From Candidatus Woesearchaeota archaeon (lineage in GTDB: Archaea > Nanobdellota > Nanobdellia > Woesearchaeales > DSVV01), in assembly GCA_018303325.1 (NCBI GenBank), contig JAGVYH010000072.1, positions 1 through 58,410 on the forward strand: 58,410 nt of DNA, written 5' to 3'. Numbering within the stretch: position 1 is the stretch's first letter; each line of letters opens with the position of its first letter. The notes below the pieces were generated by a model. The model searched no databases. It was given only the letters and a program-made list of their open reading frames with translations, and was not told the DNA's origin. Shown piece by piece: positions 34,001 to 42,517 of this stretch. Both the position numbers and the translations under genes were made by a program.

Positions 34001-37000
34001 CGTCGTGTTTCTGGAACTGCTATTATCTGCACCATCATGAGCTGTTATTTGTAATGTAACATTATCTCCAATAGTGAATTTGCCTGTTGTAAGATTCCTG
34101 CTGGTGTTATCACCATTATTGACATTGTTAATTATCTCTGAATAATTTATTCTGGCAATATTAGCTGAGCTTGTAACAAACCAGTTAAAGTATAATGTTT
34201 GTGCATCAAGATCAATATCACTTGGAATTCCGCTGCCATTTATCTTTTCTGTCGAGCAATTATTTGGCGAGTAAATGTCTGTTGCGTTAATATACGGCGC
34301 AAGATTGGTCACATTATTTGCAGAATAATTAATAGGCGAACTATTGCTTACACCATCATAAACAACAACCTGCACAGTTAAATTGCTCCATTTAGTAAAG
34401 TTATTATGATTGAGGAATGAGCTTACGTTAGTATTGTTAGCTAATCCAGATGTGAAATTTCCAAATCTATGTGTTTTGTTGACGAACCAATCATAATAAA
34501 TAGTCATTGCATCGCCGTCAATATCCCAAACCTTAGAAGTAATGTTTACAGTTGTGTTAGTATATATTGTGTCTGGACTAAATGCTACTTTGACTGATTC
34601 TGCGGCATAATTACTTATATTAATAGTCAAATTCTGTGGTGTGCTGTTAACAACTCCGTCGTATAAAGTAACCATCACAGTAACATTGCTCCATTTACTG
34701 AAATTAGCTGGTCTTAAAAATGAGCTTATGTTTGTGTTGTTGTTGATACCAGTCGTGAAATTAACAATTCTATATGTATTATTAATATACCAATCAAAGT
34801 AAGCAGTTAAAACATCTCCACCATCTGTGTTGTCAATATCCATAGCAACAAAGGTTGCATTAACTGTATCATTTGCATAAGCTGTTGACGGCGAGAGGAC
34901 AGACGCTCTTATTTCTGGAGCAATATTGGTGACATTATTTGCAGAATAATTAACAGGCGAGCTATTGCTTACACCATCATAAACAACAACCTGCACAGTC
35001 AAATTGCTCCATTTAGTGAAATTGCTGTTATGTAAGAAAGAGCTTACATTGGTGTTGTTAGCTAATCCAGATGTGAAATTTCCAAATCTATGTGTTTTGT
35101 TGACGAACCAGTCATAATAAATAGTCATTGCATCGCCGTCAATATCCCAAACCTTAGAAGTAATGTTAACAGTTGTGTTAGTATATATTGTGTCTGGACT
35201 AAATGCTACTTTGACTGATTCTGGCAGATAATTAGAAATGTTTATGCTTACATTTACAGCAGTGCCATTAACTGTTCCGTCAAATGGTGTTGCCTGCACT
35301 GTAATGTTAGTCCATCTGCTGAAGTTTCCAGATGTAAGGTTGTCAGAGATGTTTGCATTAGGATTAATACTTCCGAAGGATGTGCTTGCAAACATTGTTC
35401 CATTTCTGAACCAGTTGAAATATACTGTTCCAACATTATCGTTTAAGTCAGTATAATTTGCAGTTGCATTTAGTGTGTTATTGCCATAAGCAGTTGTTGG
35501 CTTTAATGATAAAGTGATTGAAGGAGCAATATTTGTGAAATATACATACGAGCTGTTTATAGGCGTTGAATTACTGAAACCATCATAAATTGCATATTGG
35601 AATGTAACATTGCTTGTGCCGCTGTAATTGCCTGTGCCTAAATATGTTGAAACATTTGTTCCATTTGCAACATTGGTTGTGATATTTGTTACATTTCTTA
35701 TTTCGTTTACAAACCAGTCAATGTAAACAGTCATTGCATCTGAATCAATATCCCATACTTTTAGTGTTGCGTTTAGTGTATCTGTTATTTCTGGGCTGTG
35801 TGGGCTGATTATTGGGCTAATTGCTATTGGAACAAAATTAGAGATATTAATAGTTAGATTTTGTGGTGTGCTGTTGACAACGCCGTCGTATAAAGTTACC
35901 ATGACAGTAACATTTGCCCATTTAGTATAATTAGTGTATTTTAGGAATGAGCTAATGTTTGTGTTATTATTCACACCAGTTGTGAAGTTTGCAAATCTGT
36001 ATGTTCCATTCACAAACCAGTCAAAGTAAGCTGTTAATAAATCACCGCCGTCGCTGTTATCTATATCCCATGTTACAAAGGTTGCATTAACTGTGTCATT
36101 TGCATAAGCTGTTGACGGCGAGATAACTTGCGCTCTTATTTCTGGAACAATATTGCTTACATTATTAGCAGAATAATTAATTGGTGTACTATTGCTTACA
36201 CCATCATAAACAACTACTTGAACAGTCAAATTATTCCATTTAGTGAAATTACCATGATTTAGGAAAGAGCTTACGTTAGTATTGTTAGCTAAACCAGATG
36301 TGAAATTTCCAAATCTATGTGTTTTGTTGACGAACCAATCGTAATATATTATCATTGCATCGCCGTCAATATCCCAAACTTTGCTGGTGATGTTTACAGT
36401 TGTGTTTGTGTAAATTGTCTCTGGGCTGAATGCAACTTTAACAGATTCTGGCACATAATTAGATATGTTTATTGTCAGGTTTTGCGGAGTACTGTTGACG
36501 ACACCATCGTATAAAGTAACCATGACAGTAACATTTGCCCATTTAGTATAATTATCATATTTGAGGAATGAGCTGATATTTGTGTTGTTGTTGACGCCAG
36601 TTGTGAAATTGGCAAATCTATATGTTCCATTCACATACCAATCAAAGTATGCAGTCATTGCATCGCCGTCAATATCCCATGTAACAAATGTTGCATTAAC
36701 TGTGTTGTTAGCATAAGCAGTTGATGGCGAGAGGACTGGCGCTCTTATTTCTGGAGCTGTGTTAGATATATTTATGCTTACGTTTATAGGCGTGCTGTTA
36801 TAAACACCATCAAATCCTGTTACTTGCACAGTAATATTTGTCCATTTAGTGAAGTTGCCACGGGTTAAATTGTCAGAAATATTTGCGTTTGCGCTTATGC
36901 TTCCGAATGATGTATTCCAGAACAAAGTATTATTTCTGAACCATTCAAAGTAAACTGTTCCTATATCACTTTCAGCATCAGTATAATTAGCTGTTGCATT

Positions 37001-40000
37001 TAATGTGCTGTTTGAATAAGCAGTAATTGGTTTCAGAGATAATGTAATTACTGGTCTGGAATTGAAGTAATCCAAAAATGCAGAGTATGGCCATGAATCG
37101 TTTATTGCACCTGCGCCAGTTATATTATCTTGTGGGAAGTCGCAGAAACCATCGCCGTTTGCATCGTTGCAGCTTTCAGCTGCGCTGTCATAATCACTCC
37201 AATAATTGCCTTGATTGCTTACGTTAAATGTAGTATTCTTTACAACATTATTAACTTGTGTATAAGGTGATGTTCCTATCCTATTATTTCTGAAATTATT
37301 TCTCCAAATACTTGTGTTGAGCATGTTAGCACTGGCAATAGTTATGGCATAATCTGTATTGCTGTCAAATGTGTTTTCTGTAATATTATTTTCAGTAGAA
37401 GTTGCTGAAGGAGCATTTCCGTCTATTGCATCATCATTATTGCTTGTGAAATTATTATGTTTGATGACGTTGAAGCTGTCCACACCAGTTGTAAATAAAA
37501 TCGCTTCTAAATCATTGCCGAGGAATGTGTTATTGTATATTAAATTATATGAACCTTTCAATGAGATGCCTGTATCAAAATTATTGAAAGTGCAATTTTG
37601 TATTTTAATATTTCTGTTAGATATAGTTATACCAGTTCCAGCGCCGCCACCCATTAAAGAATTGTTGCTGCAGTTAATTATAATATTATTTCTAAATGAT
37701 GTAATAGAGCCATTGTATGGACCAGATGCTGGCAATATTTGGAGAAGTTTACTGCTGCCATTCCATGTATTGTAAACACCTTCTTGAATATCTTTCACGC
37801 TTAGGTTTGTGCCCCAAGATATTCCAATATCACCATTTTTATCTACTGTAATTGTTGCGTTAGGTGTTGGGCCGCAGTCATCTACATCTAAACCACCAGA
37901 GTCAACAGAGCCGTTGTAATAGTTTCCGTAGAGGTCATTGACGCAGAAATTTGTTCCTGTGCCAGAATCTTGAACACCATCATTGCTTAAACCTAAGAAT
38001 CTATTGCCCCAGATGAAAGTGTTAAGTGCTCCTGTTCCTACCACATCAATACCTTCTAGTGTGTTGTTGAAGAAGGTGTTGTTTGTTATATTGTTATGGT
38101 CACCCATGTCTAACTGTATACCTTGTCCAGTACTGGACAAGAAAGTATTATTCATAATTGAATTATTATTATCTCCGCTATTAAATATATAAATTCCATT
38201 GCTATACCTATTAAATGTACAATTTTTAACTAACCAATCTTTCTCTCCTCTAAAAGTAATTGCTGTTTCACCGGCTGCTTTATCATCAAACACAATTCCG
38301 TTACAATCTAAAGTAATATTACTTCTCACTGTGTCAGTATCATTATACCAGAACGTACTAGATTCAGGGAAACCTTTAATAGTTCTGTTATTCTCTGTGT
38401 TGTACACTGCTTCTCTTAGATTGTTGAAAGTAGCGGTTCCTGTTGAACCCCATGACCAATTGTATTGTGCAGATTTGTCGTACAACCAAACAGTTGCATT
38501 TGGTGCAGGACCGCAATCGTCCTGCATAACTGCACCATAATCTACATTGTTGTCGTAATAGTTTCCGTAAATATTATTGACGCAAAAATCTGTTCCTGTA
38601 CCAGAATCTAGAACACCATCATTATTATTTCCTAAAAATCTGTTGCCCCAGATGAAAGTGTTAAGTGCTCCTGTTCCTACCACATCAATACCTTCTAGTG
38701 TGTTATTGAAGAAGGTGTTGTTTGTTATATTGTTATGGTCACCCACATCTAACTGTATACCTTGTCCAGTACTGGACAAGAAAGTATTATTCATAATTGA
38801 ATTATTATTATCTCCGCTATTAAGTATATAAATTCCATTGCTATACCTATTAAATGTACAATTTTTAACTAACCAATCATTCTCTCCTTTAAAAGTAATT
38901 GCTGTTTCACCGGCTGCTTTATCATCAAATACAATTCCGTTACAATCTAAAGTGATATTACTTCTAACAGTGTCAGTATCATTCAACCAGAACGTACCAG
39001 ATTCAGGGAAACCTCTTATTGTTCTATTATTTTCGGTATTATACACAGCTTCTCTCAAATTGTTGAAGGTTGTAGTACCAGTGCTTCCCCATGACCAGTT
39101 GTATTGCTCGGATTTATCGTAGAGCATGATTGTAGCATTAGGGGTAGGTCCACAGTCATCTTCAGGAACACCAGTATAAGTAATTTTGTCATCATAATAG
39201 TTGCCGTATAGGTCATTGAGACAAAAGTTGGTGTTAGTGCCACTATTGTCTATACCCTCACCAGAGCCCAAAAATTTATTACCCCAAATCAATGTATTAA
39301 CACTACCACTACCAATATTTATTCCATCATATGAATTATTATAAAATGTATTGTTTGTTATATTGTTCTGATCTCCACCACTTATAGAAATTCCTGCAAA
39401 TATATTTGAAGATAATAACGTATTATTAATAAAAGTATTATTATGTCCAGAAATAGTTACTTCTATATTGTATTTATACTTTTCAACAATACACCCTTTT
39501 ATTATATTAAAATCAGAACCTCCAATCGCTATACCATAACCAGCTGCAGCGCCAACCAACCTCGTTCCATCACAACTAATATTCGCGTCATTTGTTCCTG
39601 AAATAATTACACCATTGCTGCCATCATCTTGAATATTATACGTTCCGGCGCAAAGTGTTATATTATTCCTTACTGTTAAATTATCATATGGTGTTAAACA
39701 TATTTGGAAATAAGAAGTGCTGTTTTTCTTTGTGCCATTTGTGGTTCCGTCGTAAGGTGTGACTTCAATAGTAATTGTCGCATTTCCTGAATAATTGCCT
39801 GTGTTTAATTGTCTTGAAACATTGGCATTAGGTGCAACACTGGTTACAATATCTTCATAAACCCAGCCATTGTTAACAAACCAATTGAAATATAATGTTC
39901 CAACATCTGCTTCTGGATCTGTGTAATTTACAGATGCGTTTATATTCAAAGTGGCATTCACAGAGGATTCATTAAACACAGGTATTGTAACAGACGGCGC

Positions 40001-41032
40001 AACACCGCCTTGTCCTTGCGGTAATGATAAACTACTAATTGTAACATTATCAGTTGTATTTAATGGAACATATCCTATTAATGAGCCATCGCAGCTTACA
40101 TTAAACCCAAATGTTCCTGATAAACTGAATGTTCTGTCATATTCGTATAATTGATAAGCATCAACAAAGTTCATAATACTGTTATTTCCATCGCCGAAGT
40201 TAATTACACAACTTACACCTGCTCCAGATATTGCACTGCCATTCAGCATTGTATAATTTGCAAAGAATTCTACAATCTCTAACACATATTTCTCTTGGTC
40301 GCCATGGAACATTCCTGTATCTGTATTATCCCAGATTGTTAAGTTGGCGCTGTTTGTTTCGTTTGTTCCACCGCCTGCATATCCTGTGAAGTGAGTAACT
40401 GTGAAAGTTATTGTATCGCCGTTATCAACAAATGGAATCTCTGTTATCTCCCATCCATTAATATCATATCCTTCGCTAACACATTCAAAGTTTTCTTGGT
40501 CAAAGTCTTCACATCTCAATATATATTGTGTATACGCTGTTTTTGGCAGTGTTATTGTTGCGTTTTCTATTGGCACACTATCCATTGCAAATACTGCTGT
40601 TTTTATTTCGTCATAATCTTTAGCTCCTTCTTCCAATACATCTATTGTTGAATTAATTGACATGCTCTGATTATTATTATCTAAACCTTTAATCTCGACA
40701 ATTGCTTCAGGCATTTGATCAGTATGTACTAATCCAGGAATACCTGGAGAACTGCTTAACACAACATCAAATTTATTATCTCCTCTTTCCCTCATCTCAC
40801 CATGTCCTGTAAAATAACCATACTTGTTCTTTAAATCCATGTCAGGAACAACAACATCTGCATTTGGATTATTGTCGTAAATTGCAAATCCTGTCGGTGT
40901 TGAAGTTTGTGTTAAAGTTTTATTCAAACTGTTGAAATCCTCTCCTGTAAAATAAATATAGCCAGAGATAACACTAATCAAAACTACTAAAATCATTGCC
41001 TGCATGACTTTTTTATAATTTTTATTCTTCAT
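28079..41032 (-). CDS. Giant 4317-residue membrane-anchored surface protein (beta-helix, Ig-like repeats, lipase-like domain, cytoplasmic repeats)
   Basis: A signal/anchor helix (about residues 11-30) leads outside. One Ig-like module precedes a right-handed beta-helix region (about 445-1320, with 'NNITNNTF' rungs). Ten more Ig/PKD-like modules of about 95-105 residues follow (about 1325-2350), all dense in N-x-S/T sequons. A Cys-rich segment (about 2370-2620) and a very acidic Glu/Pro/Ile region (about 2625-3075) come next. After a further beta domain there is an alpha/beta hydrolase (VILVHGLASS; AAHSLGGITTQ, near 3529-3610), a small Cys motif (CGDGYCANFENSETCPSDC), one transmembrane helix (about 3858-3880), and nine cytoplasmic repeats of about 45 residues carrying KGW. 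Probably a cell-surface adhesin or cell-cell contact protein; function is inferred. Start overlaps the upstream HTH gene by 11 bp. Confidence 0.9.
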   Translation of the reverse strand: MKNKNYKKVMQAMILVVLISVISGYIYFTGEDFNSLNKTLTQTSTPTGFAIYDNNPNADVVVPDMDLKNKYGYFTGHGEMRERGDNKFDVVLSSSPGIPGLVHTDQMPEAIVEIKGLDNNNQSMSINSTIDVLEEGAKDYDEIKTAVFAMDSVPIENATITLPKTAYTQYILRCEDFDQENFECVSEGYDINGWEITEIPFVDNGDTITFTVTHFTGYAGGGTNETNSANLTIWDNTDTGMFHGDQEKYVLEIVEFFANYTMLNGSAISGAGVSCVINFGDGNNSIMNFVDAYQLYEYDRTFSLSGTFGFNVSCDGSLIGYVPLNTTDNVTISSLSLPQGQGGVAPSVTIPVFNESSVNATLNINASVNYTDPEADVGTLYFNWFVNNGWVYEDIVTSVAPNANVSRQLNTGNYSGNATITIEVTPYDGTTNGTKKNSTSYFQICLTPYDNLTVRNNITLCAGTYNIQDDGSNGVIISGTNDANISCDGTRLVGAAAGYGIAIGGSDFNIIKGCIVEKYKYNIEVTISGHNNTFINNTLLSSNIFAGISISGGDQNNITNNTFYNNSYDGINIGSGSVNTLIWGNKFLGSGEGIDNSGTNTNFCLNDLYGNYYDDKITYTGVPEDDCGPTPNATIMLYDKSEQYNWSWGSTGTTTFNNLREAVYNTENNRTIRGFPESGTFWLNDTDTVRSNITLDCNGIVFDDKAAGETAITFKGENDWLVKNCTFNRYSNGIYILNSGDNNNSIMNNTFLSSTGQGIQLDVGDHNNITNNTFFNNTLEGIDVVGTGALNTFIWGNRFLGNNNDGVLDSGTGTDFCVNNIYGNYYDNNVDYGAVMQDDCGPAPNATVWLYDKSAQYNWSWGSTGTATFNNLREAVYNTENNRTIKGFPESSTFWYNDTDTVRSNITLDCNGIVFDDKAAGETAITFRGEKDWLVKNCTFNRYSNGIYIFNSGDNNNSIMNNTFLSSTGQGIQLDMGDHNNITNNTFFNNTLEGIDVVGTGALNTFIWGNRFLGLSNDGVQDSGTGTNFCVNDLYGNYYNGSVDSGGLDVDDCGPTPNATITVDKNGDIGISWGTNLSVKDIQEGVYNTWNGSSKLLQILPASGPYNGSITSFRNNIIINCSNNSLMGGGAGTGITISNRNIKIQNCTFNNFDTGISLKGSYNLIYNNTFLGNDLEAILFTTGVDSFNVIKHNNFTSNNDDAIDGNAPSATSTENNITENTFDSNTDYAITIASANMLNTSIWRNNFRNNRIGTSPYTQVNNVVKNTTFNVSNQGNYWSDYDSAAESCNDANGDGFCDFPQDNITGAGAINDSWPYSAFLDYFNSRPVITLSLKPITAYSNSTLNATANYTDAESDIGTVYFEWFRNNTLFWNTSFGSISANANISDNLTRGNFTKWTNITVQVTGFDGVYNSTPINVSINISNTAPEIRAPVLSPSTAYANNTVNATFVTWDIDGDAMTAYFDWYVNGTYRFANFTTGVNNNTNISSFLKYDNYTKWANVTVMVTLYDGVVNSTPQNLTINISNYVPESVKVAFSPETIYTNTTVNITSKVWDIDGDAMIIYYDWFVNKTHRFGNFTSGLANNTNVSSFLNHGNFTKWNNLTVQVVVYDGVSNSTPINYSANNVSNIVPEIRAQVISPSTAYANDTVNATFVTWDIDNSDGGDLLTAYFDWFVNGTYRFANFTTGVNNNTNISSFLKYTNYTKWANVTVMVTLYDGVVNSTPQNLTINISNFVPIAISPIISPHSPEITDTLNATLKVWDIDSDAMTVYIDWFVNEIRNVTNITTNVANGTNVSTYLGTGNYSGTSNVTFQYAIYDGFSNSTPINSSYVYFTNIAPSITLSLKPTTAYGNNTLNATANYTDLNDNVGTVYFNWFRNGTMFASTSFGSINPNANISDNLTSGNFSRWTNITVQATPFDGTVNGTAVNVSINISNYLPESVKVAFSPDTIYTNTTVNITSKVWDIDGDAMTIYYDWFVNKTHRFGNFTSGLANNTNVSSFLHNSNFTKWSNLTVQVVVYDGVSNSSPVNYSANNVTNIAPEIRASVLSPSTAYANDTVNATFVAMDIDNTDGGDVLTAYFDWYINNTYRIVNFTTGINNNTNISSFLRPANFSKWSNVTVMVTLYDGVVNSTPQNLTINISNYAAESVKVAFSPDTIYTNTTVNITSKVWDIDGDAMTIYYDWFVNKTHRFGNFTSGLANNTNVSSFLNHNNFTKWSNLTVQVVVYDGVSNSSPINYSANNVTNLAPYINATDIYSPNNCSTEKINGSGIPSDIDLDAQTLYFNWFVTSSANIARINYSEIINNVNNGDNTSRNLTTGKFTIGDNVTLQITAHDGADNSSSRNTTTITIRDCTPQQPDGGGEGTPPSTPPSEPTPEEPVVTPEIIIPPICESSTSCSGWGRCADKKMSRTCVRTSTDCTTSEYKEQDSCCYSDSECDSGYKCTSNKCELYQSCTDSDGSDTYTTGYVYGLSSGAEYRYGDRCADKTKVVEYICSGLSPTRDAVNCVSGCENGKCKQCIPDIVCEDWTKCEEKIVNDRSGKENKLYQKTRVCKDLNKCLGEYTDTAECCPSGIVGRATGSCNLFCEPKEECQWSSCSNGARYETCTKTNRICQTITKVTQREKCKTEEKPPEKLEDTFIRKPIENALQPTDEHIAEIIDTVKDIIPEDWKDVKITTEKVEQIVTEHTEGTLDVIETNEEEQADEVIEELKEETEIGQETSIESTHTATTIIVENTETGETEEVTAVTITFEGEETLDKNNNDITPDVQEINSEVEIEEINEEEVPQDIEDLNNILDEIGEAVIPEEVEEVKEAAEEKVPEEISGEMAEEMPVELVPEEISEEEIGQVPIEIPKEIEEEAEVPSEEEQEIIKEKPSEEAEVIIPEEETPLDKVGKAIDAIIDIFLPEKEKVKEEIEKEVPIEEKQPEKIEEEEKRVEKEKLIEEEKPEEAEDIASYVPLIEEPVTEEVKILPEEEPAEEEVKVIELPEKIEVIIPEEELEETWMDKFGKAVDVIAEKTQPEEEISEEEKTQELIKQIVEEGLKETPEKEITEEGLTIPKEEKELGKEKKGIVVKGDESAEELTKLLEEHNIKVADRLIGTTITENDVVFASSKVENDKDTKPVILGLNVGVTEGANRKSKELKIKIITGESKSELITRYRNWLYKVEIVQSGKSKKINNIKVIEFIPKHVANSATELVFVGEKPIILQDDPIIEWSVDTLKSGEKKEFSYIVKRKLTKVETVSIVSGEYEDKVEKNALPCTNVTYSETKLPVTTYKEESKQTSNAETKVKEAGYSVIMTPFNVKCTGDNIDFTINIPDKYADVNILKCTGANCEPKKKETVNELTCGNKIIRETTIEEEFANFMPINITEVSINITEFKNAVAAMKDKIEYYDEKTGLVSTTIDEEAMQPQNSMLRIIGAPLKFKFDASIISKSKPLETENIAITIPLIEPVGFENKSFALYINTGKDEQGLDTWEHIESDIDYETKLVNADIINASSYLDHNKEIEVALMGILCLNCLNATLEPVYMPKTPSRDAVILVHGLASSPAKYEEIIKDIKLTEQPFQAWTFAYPTTDEIEKNAKEFARLIEEQQDKFDRIYIAAHSLGGITTQQALYYAYQENLKQPADKPAYQFVNKVKRVVVVGSPNEGTPGIEPYKKLFQFLINAKTDTPLFNVNSNIISKLSQGLITPQIPSIDYYVIAGNKPYPFSNVFFEKVLANGEKVVVPNDGIVGVKSAQHIGDEYINNTCQNYWEVGLTHTELLANPAGRKQIEKIVAEGVLGETSINAIMGSNQYYQFHISDCSEKDMYMVVGKETDEKEVFDETGCKCGDGYCANFENSETCPSDCPKVAKPIRFGKTTVFTILILLLLIVLVVIGSAAYLPYGIYKHHVNKRKREMHFLEAEKVNLEHYIHDVSRKMHIVKVREMLISKGWNKEVIEKYIKQVEMKSLNALETYAKELIEKGIHPLKVREHLIRKGWHPTHVDKVLEVKPEHVLEQTTRQLNEYVKHRLSKGSSRTQIKEELLRRGWQETIIDKMLPVKPEDYLRDIKIYVKERLKSKANILMIRNELVKKGWKEEVIDKLLEITPKSVEKELKNYIDNALKTRRNKLLIKDDLVKKGWPVPMIENMLGLDGETSVYELGKYIKERLSKKNKKQSILELRNELIEKGWPVEIVDRYLRISDEEGIRILKAYIEIEIKEGNDISEIKKKLREKGWDKEVIESCIAFDNRKKIEQLKDYVKYELFQKHTTLEIREKLLKKQWNKNIVDELLGFNQEIGLELLINYIKTQHKKGASRIEIKKKLAEKGWDTNVVDDMFNKIK

Positions 41033-41735
41033 TTTGGGTAATGTTTTGTTTAGCTTGATTCTTCTCTTTTGAATTCTCAGATGTTGATTTGAGGTTCTGA
41101 GTAACAGAATTATTCTTATGACTAGAATTGTTTTTCTTAGGATTATTGGATGATTTACTTCCAGATCTCACGCGGTGATAAATTGTCCAGATTGTTCTTT
41201 GGTCACGAGATGTTAGTTTTGCAATCTCGCTAAATCTCAATACTTTATTTTCTTTTAGATAGATTATTATAGATTCAAAAACAGTATGTTCTGGTGAGAA
41301 AATTGAGAAAGGAATATGAATGTCTTGCTTAATGTGAATATCTTGTTTAGTGCTTGTTAAACTTGTTTTTTGCTCATCTAAAAGTTTGCCAGAATACTTT
41401 TTTAAAGATGTTCTATACATTACACCAACAACAGCTTCGCTTCTGTGAATAATTCCAGAAATTTCTTTATACTTAAAGCCAAGTTCATCCTTCATGTATC
41501 TTACAAGACATTCTGTGACACCAAGCTTTATGGTAAATATAGAAGCAGGAAAATAATTCTTCTTCAACTGCATTTTTTCTTTCATTGAAGAAAGTAGATC
41601 AGAAAACTCTTTGCCAGTTATTGATTCAGTTTCCTTAATAAGTTTGTCAATCTTAGCTAATTTTTTCAGAATATTTTGATTCTCAAAACTATAAAAATTA
41701 CTAGAAAACTCTCTATTTTCCTCTTTTTTACTCAT
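41022..41735 (-). CDS. Protein with two helix-turn-helix-like units (sigma-region-4-like), coupled to the giant gene
   Basis: 237 residues. Two similar segments each read as a P-x-S-I-F start followed by a helix-turn-helix. The first is FPASIFTIKLGVTECLVRYM with EISGIIHRSEAVVGVMYRTS; the second is IPFSIFSPEHTVFESIIIYL with EIAKLTSRDQRTIWTIYHRV. This is like the region-4-type HTH proteins I recall from DPANN genomes. The C-terminal 35 residues are Asn/Ser/Lys-rich. Its stop overlaps the start of the 12.9-kb surface-protein gene, so translation is probably coupled. Regularly spaced TAAGTATT sites lie upstream. It is likely a DNA-binding regulator of its own operon (inference). Confidence 0.7.
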   Translation of the reverse strand: MSKKEENREFSSNFYSFENQNILKKLAKIDKLIKETESITGKEFSDLLSSMKEKMQLKKNYFPASIFTIKLGVTECLVRYMKDELGFKYKEISGIIHRSEAVVGVMYRTSLKKYSGKLLDEQKTSLTSTKQDIHIKQDIHIPFSIFSPEHTVFESIIIYLKENKVLRFSEIAKLTSRDQRTIWTIYHRVRSGSKSSNNPKKNNSSHKNNSVTQNLKSTSENSKEKNQAKQNITQNEE

Positions 41736-41750
41736 TTTTTAAATATTATG

Positions 41751-41842
41751 TAAGTATTAAATGCTAAAAACACAATAAATATAAATACTATTTAAGTATT
41801 TTTAGCTATTATTTAAGTTAAAAAGAATATTATATAAGTATT
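41751..41842 (-). promoter_or_regulatory. Four TAAGTATT-type sites at 21-bp multiples upstream of the HTH gene
   Basis: TAAGTATT occurs at 41751, 41793 and 41835, with TAAGTTAA at 41814: spacings 42, 21 and 21 bp, all on one face of the helix. Minus-strand TATA candidates (TATTTATATTTATT, 41776-41789; CTATATAAATA, about 41842-41852) overlap them. This fits a cooperative DNA-binding protein, plausibly the HTH protein encoded just downstream. Confidence 0.55.
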
Positions 41843-41895
41843 ATTTATATAGTTTTTGGTGGAAACTGCTGTTGTGTGAGAAAACTGTGTTGATT

Positions 41896-41947
41896 ACAAA
41901 CTTGGTTTCATACCCCACAGCTTGCTGTGATTGGGTAAGCAAATTTG
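41896..41947. repeat. Nested hairpin, ACCCCACAGC family
   Basis: CAAACTTG outside, then CCC-CACAGC-tt-GCTGTG-att-GGG, closing with CAAATTTG and followed by GGCAGGTTTTTT. The core is shared with 28037-28066 and 44098-44146. Confidence 0.65.
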
Positions 41948-42003
41948 AGGCAGGTTTTTTGATTTTAAAAATGTTTAATTCATAAAAATACTTTATTAAT
42001 AAT

Positions 42004-42267
42004 ATGGAAAATCATAAAGATAAATTAAGGATTTATACAAAAAAAAGAGAAATAAGAGCATTGCTTAAAGCAAGCCGAGAACTAAAATGCAAAGACCCTA
42101 CTTATACTAAAAGCACAAAATAATCGAACATTATTTTGTGCTTTTAGTATATAATTATAGAAGATTATGAAGGAGAAGAAACAATCACTTGGTTTGGAAT
42201 GAAAGGCAGTGTTAAGTTTATACCACTGTGGAAATGGCTACTCGCTGAAGAAAAGACTACCTTTTGA
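42004..42267 (+). pseudogene. Remnant of an AAA-ATPase (DUF4143-type) C-terminus, interrupted by a palindromic element
   Basis: From ATG 42004 the frame reads KREIRALLKASRELKCKDPT, runs into a 49-bp TAAAAG-family element with a stop, and resumes in the same frame as IIIEDYEGEETITWFGMKGS and FIPLWKWLL. This is the C-terminal restriction-like end of the archaeal ATPase family that combines AAA and DUF4143-type domains. A second, uninterrupted remnant with the same motifs follows at 42264, which shows where the element entered. The AAA domain itself is absent. Confidence 0.75.
42103..42151. mobile_element. TAAAAG-family palindromic element, single 49-bp unit (copy 3), inside the ATPase remnant
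   Basis: TATACTAAAAGCACAAAATA, loop TCGAACA, and the exact complementary arm ending CTTTTAGTATA. Compared with the dimers, the stem GTGC is replaced by GCAC on both arms. TATA flanks both sides. Removing 45 or 48 bp keeps the reading frame and aligns the host to its tandem paralog. Confidence 0.85.
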
Positions 42268-42509
42268 GAGGCACACTTTTATTAAATGTTTACCTCTTTA
42301 AAGGAAAACTTTTTAAAAAATTAATTCAATCCTGTTCTGATTTGTCAAATATAACTACAAAAGAGAGGGAAGTAAATGCACTGTTACGGGCGGGGATAGA
42401 ATTAAAGTGCAAGAATTTATTAATCATCACTTCTGATTACGAAGCTGAAGAGAAGAAAGATGCAGCGATTATTAAATTCATCCCTCTCTGGAAATGGTTG
42501 ATGGAGTGA
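42264..42509 (+). pseudogene. Second remnant of the same AAA-ATPase C-terminus
   Basis: 81 codons. The part from LIQSCSDLSNITTKEREVNA onward carries NLLIITSDYEAEEKKD and FIPLWKWLME, the conserved C-terminal strand pattern of DUF4143-type ATPases. The catalytic AAA part is missing, so this is probably debris, like the copy upstream. The first 16 or so residues (MRGTLLLNVYLF) are probably not homologous. Two decayed tails side by side point to repeated insertion or duplication of this mobile-type ATPase gene here. Confidence 0.65.
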
Positions 42510-42517
42510 ACCCCATT

